The notes under the pieces were generated by a model. The model searched no databases, had not been told where the DNA came from, and saw nothing but the letters and a program-made list of their open reading frames with translations. This document shows positions 59,683-64,000 of a DNA stretch of 64,000 nucleotides, one piece after another; within the stretch, counting starts at the first letter, position 1, and the number at the start of each line of letters is the position of its first letter. The translations under genes and the position numbers were made by a program. Source of the DNA: Martinezella rhizogenes (GTDB lineage Bacteria > Pseudomonadota > Alphaproteobacteria > Rhizobiales > Rhizobiaceae); assembly GCF_000799715.1 (NCBI RefSeq), contig NZ_JUHG01000018.1, positions 1 to 64,000 of the forward strand, read 5' to 3'.

Positions 59683-60531
59683 TTATCGCCGCTTGAATGC
59701 CCAGCCTTCCGGCCGCTCCTCGATGACCGTCACCACATCGCCGATCTTCACCGTGCCTTCGCCGCGCGGGACGACATTCCAGCCGAAGAGCGGGCCTGGA
59801 ACGCGCCGATCGGCGGACATGCGGACGCGGCCCATTGCCGGCATCGGGTTCGGAACGTCGCGCGAGCCCGTCTGCTGGTCCTGCGTCGTCATGATGCAGC
59901 GGGCACAGGGCTTGACGAGATCGAGGCGAATGCCGCCGATCTCGATCGCCGCCCAGCGGTCCTCCGGCCATTCCTCGTCGCAATCGATGACGATATTCGG
60001 GCGGAACCGCTCCATGCCGACCGAGCCCTCGCCATGGGCGGCAAGATTGGCATTCAGCGCCTTCAGCGAGCCGGTGGTGGTGATCAGGATCTGGTAGCCG
60101 TCGCTGAATGTGACCGGCGTCCCGTCGCCCGCCCATTCGGGATTGGCAACGCGGTTGGCGAGCCTGTCGAAGAAGACCATTCTGACGTCACGGCCGAGCC
60201 AGCTCGACAGCGCCTTGTTCGTTGCGTCGTCGGCGACCGAGGCATTGACGGCGGATTTCCAGACGATGATATCCATGCGGTTATCCGGGTGCGGAGGCGG
60301 CACGATGATATCGGCTTGGCCTTCCATCTTCAGCCGCAAATAAGAGGGCGCCGGCTGGATGTCGATGCGGGCAATGTCCTGCAATTCGCGCTGGGTAATG
60401 AAATGGCCGGAGGGGTCGACGAGCATCGCCCGGCGGTCACCGGCGAGGCCGAAGGCGTCGATGGCGGCGGACGAAAGGGCGATGCCGCGCGCGCTCTTGA
60501 GCGGATAGATGAAGAGATCGCTGACCTGCAT
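59683..60531 (-). CDS. MOSC-domain protein (YcbX-like)
   Basis: A 282-residue protein with an N-terminal MOSC-associated beta barrel (VSDLFIYPLKSARGIALSSA) and a C-terminal MOSC domain with the conserved cysteine in DLVKPCARCIMTTQD (about residue 195). The family acts on molybdenum-cofactor-bound sulphur; YcbX reduces N-hydroxylated bases. It lies 9 bp downstream of the HD-domain gene on the same strand. Substrate unknown. Confidence 0.9.
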   Translation of the reverse strand: MQVSDLFIYPLKSARGIALSSAAIDAFGLAGDRRAMLVDPSGHFITQRELQDIARIDIQPAPSYLRLKMEGQADIIVPPPHPDNRMDIIVWKSAVNASVADDATNKALSSWLGRDVRMVFFDRLANRVANPEWAGDGTPVTFSDGYQILITTTGSLKALNANLAAHGEGSVGMERFRPNIVIDCDEEWPEDRWAAIEIGGIRLDLVKPCARCIMTTQDQQTGSRDVPNPMPAMGRVRMSADRRVPGPLFGWNVVPRGEGTVKIGDVVTVIEERPEGWAFKRR

Positions 60532-60540
60532 GAATAGCCC

Positions 60541-61197
60541 TCAGATTTCGTCGATGAACATTGCTAGCACGGTCTTCAGCCGGTCATGCCGTGCGCCCGC
60601 AAACCTGCCGCCGGTTGCGGTCTGGAACCCATCCGCCAGTTTGAACAGCTTCGTCTCGAAATGATCGATGGCGAAGCGCTTGTCGTCAAGCGGACGTTCG
60701 GTGGCGAGCGGGTCGAACGGATCGTAGAGGCCGGAGCCCATGCGCCCGGCGATATAGAAGCAGCGCGCTGCACCCACCATGCCGATCGCATCCAGCCGGT
60801 CGGCGTCCTGCAATATCTTCGCTTCCCGCGTTTCCGGCGGCAGATTGGCGGAGAAGCTGTGCGTGGTGATTGCATGCGCGGCGGCGGCGATGTCCTCGTC
60901 GGCCCATCCAAGCTCTTTGAGAATGCCGGATGCCTTCTCGGCGGCGAGCCTCGATGCCTGGGCGCGATGCGGCGAGTTCTTTTCCACCGAGACGCAATCA
61001 TGCAGCAGCACCGCTGCAGCGAGGATACGGGCATTGCCGCCTTCTTCGGCCTGGATGGCCATGGCGTTCCTGAAGACGCGCAGGATATGGGCGATGTCAT
61101 GCGAGCCGTCGTCGCCATCGGCTGCATGCGGGATAAGATCCGCAGCCAGCGTTTCGAACGGGGCAAACGCCCGCGCCATCCCGTTGTTGTCCATCAT
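60541..61197 (-). CDS. HD-domain phosphohydrolase
   Basis: A 218-residue metal-dependent phosphohydrolase. Metal ligands: His in SHDIAHILRV, the His-Asp pair in AVLLHDCVSVEKN (about residue 65) and Asp in ILQDADRLDAIG (about residue 130). The family hydrolyses nucleotides or similar phosphate esters; substrate unknown. Start at 61197 or 61194 (adjacent ATGs). It lies 57 bp after the DUF2339 gene and 9 bp before the MOSC gene, all leftward. Confidence 0.87.
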   Translation of the reverse strand: MMDNNGMARAFAPFETLAADLIPHAADGDDGSHDIAHILRVFRNAMAIQAEEGGNARILAAAVLLHDCVSVEKNSPHRAQASRLAAEKASGILKELGWADEDIAAAAHAITTHSFSANLPPETREAKILQDADRLDAIGMVGAARCFYIAGRMGSGLYDPFDPLATERPLDDKRFAIDHFETKLFKLADGFQTATGGRFAGARHDRLKTVLAMFIDEI

Positions 61198-61254
61198 CAG
61201 TCCCGCCTCGAAATGATCTCTCCTGTTCCTATCGAGTGCGGAGATTCGCCGCAA

Positions 61255-64000
61255 TCACTCCGGCGCCTTCTTGCCCGTCAGGAGCTTCTGATAGAACAGG
61301 CCGATGCCGATCAACACCGCGCCGAGGCCGATGAAGGACAGCGCCCGCAGGAAGCCCTCCAGATTTGCCATGTCGATCAGGAAAACCTTGACGACGGCGA
61401 CGAAGACCAGCGCGGCCGAGGCGATGCGCAGGCTGCGGGCATCGAAGCGCGCGCCGAGCCAGAGGAGGGCGATGCCGATCGCCAGCCAGACGACGGAGTA
61501 GGAATAAAGCTCGCCTTGAATGAAGCCATTCCAGAACGGGATATATTCGCCCTGCCAGAAACGCCGCACCGACAGCGTCGCCCAGGCAAAGGTCATGACA
61601 GCGCCGGCAACCGCCAGCATCGTCACATAGGGCAGGGGCCGCCTGTTCCGCGCATAGAGCGCCAATCCACCATAGGCGAGCGCTGGCAGCAGATAGCCGA
61701 GCAACAGCAGGTTGAAGAAGGGGATCTTGCCCGTGCTTTCGCCGGTGATGAACGGATTGAGCCCGAGCAGATGCAGCGTCAGGATCGAGATGACGGAGAG
61801 AACGCCGACGGCCATGCCGCCATAGCGGAAGACGGGGCTCGATGCGCTGAGATCGAGCGCCATCAGCGTTGCCGAGGCGCCGATCGCCAGCAATGTATAG
61901 ATCGATTGTTCGCCAAGCGTTGGAACGTTTGAATTCAGTACGCCGCCATTCATCGCATGGCGCACGAGGATGGCGATGGTCAGCAGCACCAGCAAGCTCG
62001 CCAGTGCCTGAAGCGCATTGCGTAGCCTGAGGCTCGGCGAACGCCTGACCTCGAAGGCGGCCCAGACGGCGAGTGCGGCGGGAATGCCGTAGCCGGCAAG
62101 CAGCATGTTGAAGACTGGCGTCGTTCCGAGCTCACCCGGATCGACGATGGTCGGCTGCCAGGCAATGCGCCCCATGGCGATGATCAGCGCCGCGACCATC
62201 GTCCATGGCAGCACCAACCATGAGCGGACCCGCCCGGCCAGCAGATAGGCCACGCCCAGCACCGGCAGCAGGATCGTCGGCACGGCGTCATGGGCAAGCG
62301 CATGCAGGGCAAAGACGGCAGCGGCAAAGGAGCCGGCCGCGAGAATATTCGTCGGTAGCGCCAGGCTGTCCTTGGTGGAGCGGCGATACTGCCATTCGGC
62401 GAGCACCATCAGTATGACGGCGAGCCCAATGCCATAGAGGCCGTGCAGCCAGTCGCGGGTCCAGTTGCCGAAGGTGATGTAGCTGATCACGGCGATCGCC
62501 AGCGGCGTGGCCGCCATAATGACGCTCCAGAGCGCCGCAAAGGGCTTCTCGCTCTCGCCGAACCGCTTGAGGAAGAAGGCTCCGATCAGGACGAATACCG
62601 CGCCGAGACCGAGACCTTCGTAGACCACCATGTCATAAAGTGCCGGCGAGATGTCCGGGAGGCCCCAATCGGCGGCATTCATCGGTGATGTCAGGACCAT
62701 GGACATGCCAAGGCCGGCGCCGACGGCCGACAGGATCGCCGCCCAGGCCGCATGCAAGCGGCTGGCTCCGAAGGCTGCAATGGCTGCTACGATCGCCGCA
62801 AACAGAAGGGTGGCGTTGGGGAGCGGGTATCCGTTCAACACGCTGTAGCCAAGCAGCGACATGGCGACGGCGATGGCGCCAACAGATGCGGTCAGCGTCA
62901 TGCCGAGTGGCTCGCGGGCCAGGAACAGGGCCGGATGGCTCACGGGTTGCGAGGCTGGCGACTCTTCTGAATCGGTTGGCTCGGCTAGCACTGGAGGGTC
63001 TTCGCCAGGCGCTGCTGCGGCTTCATAACGTCCCGGCCAGATGAAGATCGTACCGGCGATCATCGCCAGCATGGCCAGGGTCACCGGGATGAGTTCGACC
63101 TCGGGACTATTGAGAATGTAGAGCAACGCCCAGAAGCTGAGGAAGACGTTGGCCAAGGCGGGCGCGATCTGCCAGTTGCGCAGCCGCGATGCTGTTGCCG
63201 TTGCAAGCCAGGTCAGGACGAGATAGCCGAACAACACCCACGGCTTTGGTGCCGTCGAGGCGATCAGGGCCGGAGTGACCATCGAGGCCAGCAGGCCCAG
63301 GCCGGCAAGTGCCTGGCCGTGCAGCAGCGACAGGCCGAGCGTGGCAAGAGAGATCAGGGCCAGAAGGAAGAAGGCGGTCGCTGGTCCGATAAAGCCGTAA
63401 ATACCATGCGCGGCATAGGTCGAGCCAAATAGCGCGACGACGCCCGCGGCTGTCAGCACGCCGGGGATCATCGCATTCTGGAACGTGTTGGCGAGAACCG
63501 GCGCGGAGCGGCGGCGGATCACTTCGCCGGCCGCGACAAGGACGAGGCCGAAGAGCGCGGCGAGCGTCAGCCGCACGCCGGGGCTGAGCAGGCCGCTCTC
63601 GATCGAGTACTTGACCATGAAGATGCCGCCGAATGCCAGCGCAATACCACCGACCCAGACGGCCCAGCGCGCGCCGATCGTGCTTTCCAGACTCTCGTTG
63701 CTGGAGGCGGCGTCATCCCGTGCAAAAGTGGGAGCGGCGGTTTCGTGGATTGGTGCTGTTTCGCCGCCATCGGTCATGGGGGCGGTTTCCACCGCAGGCT
63801 CCGCGACCACCGTCTCCGCCAATGGCTGCGCGGCAGCTTCGGTGTATGAATCGGCCACATCGATGGTTTCGGCCGCAATGGCTGATTCGCCGCTTCCCAC
63901 GGCCAGCACCCGGCCGGCGAGCGCGTTTTGCAGCTCCTGGACGCGGCTTTCGAGCTTTCCAAGCCGTAGATTATAGCTCCGCAGTATAAAAATACCCACG
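61255..64000 (-). CDS. DUF2339-family polytopic membrane protein (5' end outside window)
   Basis: About 914 residues are visible and the frame is open to the window edge; the first in-frame start (GTG at 63999) is probably not the real one. A short coiled segment (GKLESRVQELQNAL) and an acidic linker to about residue 105 precede more than twenty hydrophobic segments (WAVWVGGIALAFGGIFMVKYSIE begins them). Function unknown; possibly an envelope protein. Followed by the HD-domain gene. Confidence 0.88.
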   Translation of the reverse strand, partial: VGIFILRSYNLRLGKLESRVQELQNALAGRVLAVGSGESAIAAETIDVADSYTEAAAQPLAETVVAEPAVETAPMTDGGETAPIHETAAPTFARDDAASSNESLESTIGARWAVWVGGIALAFGGIFMVKYSIESGLLSPGVRLTLAALFGLVLVAAGEVIRRRSAPVLANTFQNAMIPGVLTAAGVVALFGSTYAAHGIYGFIGPATAFFLLALISLATLGLSLLHGQALAGLGLLASMVTPALIASTAPKPWVLFGYLVLTWLATATASRLRNWQIAPALANVFLSFWALLYILNSPEVELIPVTLAMLAMIAGTIFIWPGRYEAAAAPGEDPPVLAEPTDSEESPASQPVSHPALFLAREPLGMTLTASVGAIAVAMSLLGYSVLNGYPLPNATLLFAAIVAAIAAFGASRLHAAWAAILSAVGAGLGMSMVLTSPMNAADWGLPDISPALYDMVVYEGLGLGAVFVLIGAFFLKRFGESEKPFAALWSVIMAATPLAIAVISYITFGNWTRDWLHGLYGIGLAVILMVLAEWQYRRSTKDSLALPTNILAAGSFAAAVFALHALAHDAVPTILLPVLGVAYLLAGRVRSWLVLPWTMVAALIIAMGRIAWQPTIVDPGELGTTPVFNMLLAGYGIPAALAVWAAFEVRRSPSLRLRNALQALASLLVLLTIAILVRHAMNGGVLNSNVPTLGEQSIYTLLAIGASATLMALDLSASSPVFRYGGMAVGVLSVISILTLHLLGLNPFITGESTGKIPFFNLLLLGYLLPALAYGGLALYARNRRPLPYVTMLAVAGAVMTFAWATLSVRRFWQGEYIPFWNGFIQGELYSYSVVWLAIGIALLWLGARFDARSLRIASAALVFVAVVKVFLIDMANLEGFLRALSFIGLGAVLIGIGLFYQKLLTGKKAPE

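Noticed and set aside
1..64000. CRISPR arrays, insertion sequences, prophage or rRNA genes
   Set aside because: No regularly spaced repeats, transposase, phage structural genes or rRNA segments were seen on either strand.

Overview
The window looks like ordinary chromosome of a Rhizobiaceae member (Rhizobium or a close relative). The signs are a GC-rich alphaproteobacterial codon bias, two RopA-type alphaproteobacterial porins, an iolR-iolC-iolD-iolE-iolB myo-inositol locus in the order known from rhizobia, a host-attachment family protein, ACR3-type arsenic resistance, and the housekeeping block rpoZ-rsh-(DUF2062)-acpS-lepB-rnc-era-recO. I see no insertion sequence, prophage, CRISPR array or rRNA operon. 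One tRNA gene, tRNA-Ser(GCU), is present. The species cannot be fixed from the sequence alone.

Layout. 1-2.8 kb: 3' part of ETF-ubiquinone oxidoreductase, a GNAT acetyltransferase and a VapBC toxin-antitoxin pair. 2.8-10.1 kb: regulator/target pairs (Lrp with a DMT exporter, HxlR with a zinc-type oxidoreductase), the Mg2+ channel MgtE, an MFS exporter and a diacylglycerol-kinase-like lipid kinase. 10.1-13.6 kb: a divergent polyamine pair (glutamylpolyamine synthetase and a class III aminotransferase) and a Nudix hydrolase. 13.6-15.7 kb: a divergent glycosyltransferase and flippase-like membrane protein. 15.7-18.5 kb: an ECF42-type sigma factor behind three DGPF/YCII genes, facing a small membrane-protein gene. 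18.5-26.1 kb: AMP nucleosidase, small proteins, a HisC-like aminotransferase, PilZ and host-attachment proteins, and a MATE exporter. 26.1-34.1 kb: inositol catabolism with its repressor and a divergent dehydrogenase. 34.3-38 kb: ferredoxin reductase, tRNA-Ser, MocR regulator and PaiB. 38-41.8 kb: the ars cluster. 42.4-45 kb: tandem porins. 45.1-64 kb: cell-wall, lysine, tmRNA-partner and stringent-response genes, the acpS-era operon, recO, and a DUF2339 membrane protein cut by the window end.

How the parts work together. IolC, IolD, IolE and IolB lie in one direction behind IolR. Three IolR-like sites can be read, one before iolR and two before iolC. The ars genes (arsR, arsC, acr3, MFS) run one way and a cysteine-tailed DUF6428 gene runs the other, with a 22-bp perfect palindrome between them.

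The most interesting structure is at 18110-18197. Two back-to-back copies of a TGTCGA-N17-CG(A/T)C element fit the promoter I recall for ECF42 sigma factors. One copy reads into the DGPF/sigma operon and the other into an uncharacterised 76-residue membrane protein, which suggests autoregulation plus a new regulon member. Also notable are an intrinsic terminator immediately before rsh and a short upstream reading frame one base from the start of a single-domain response regulator.
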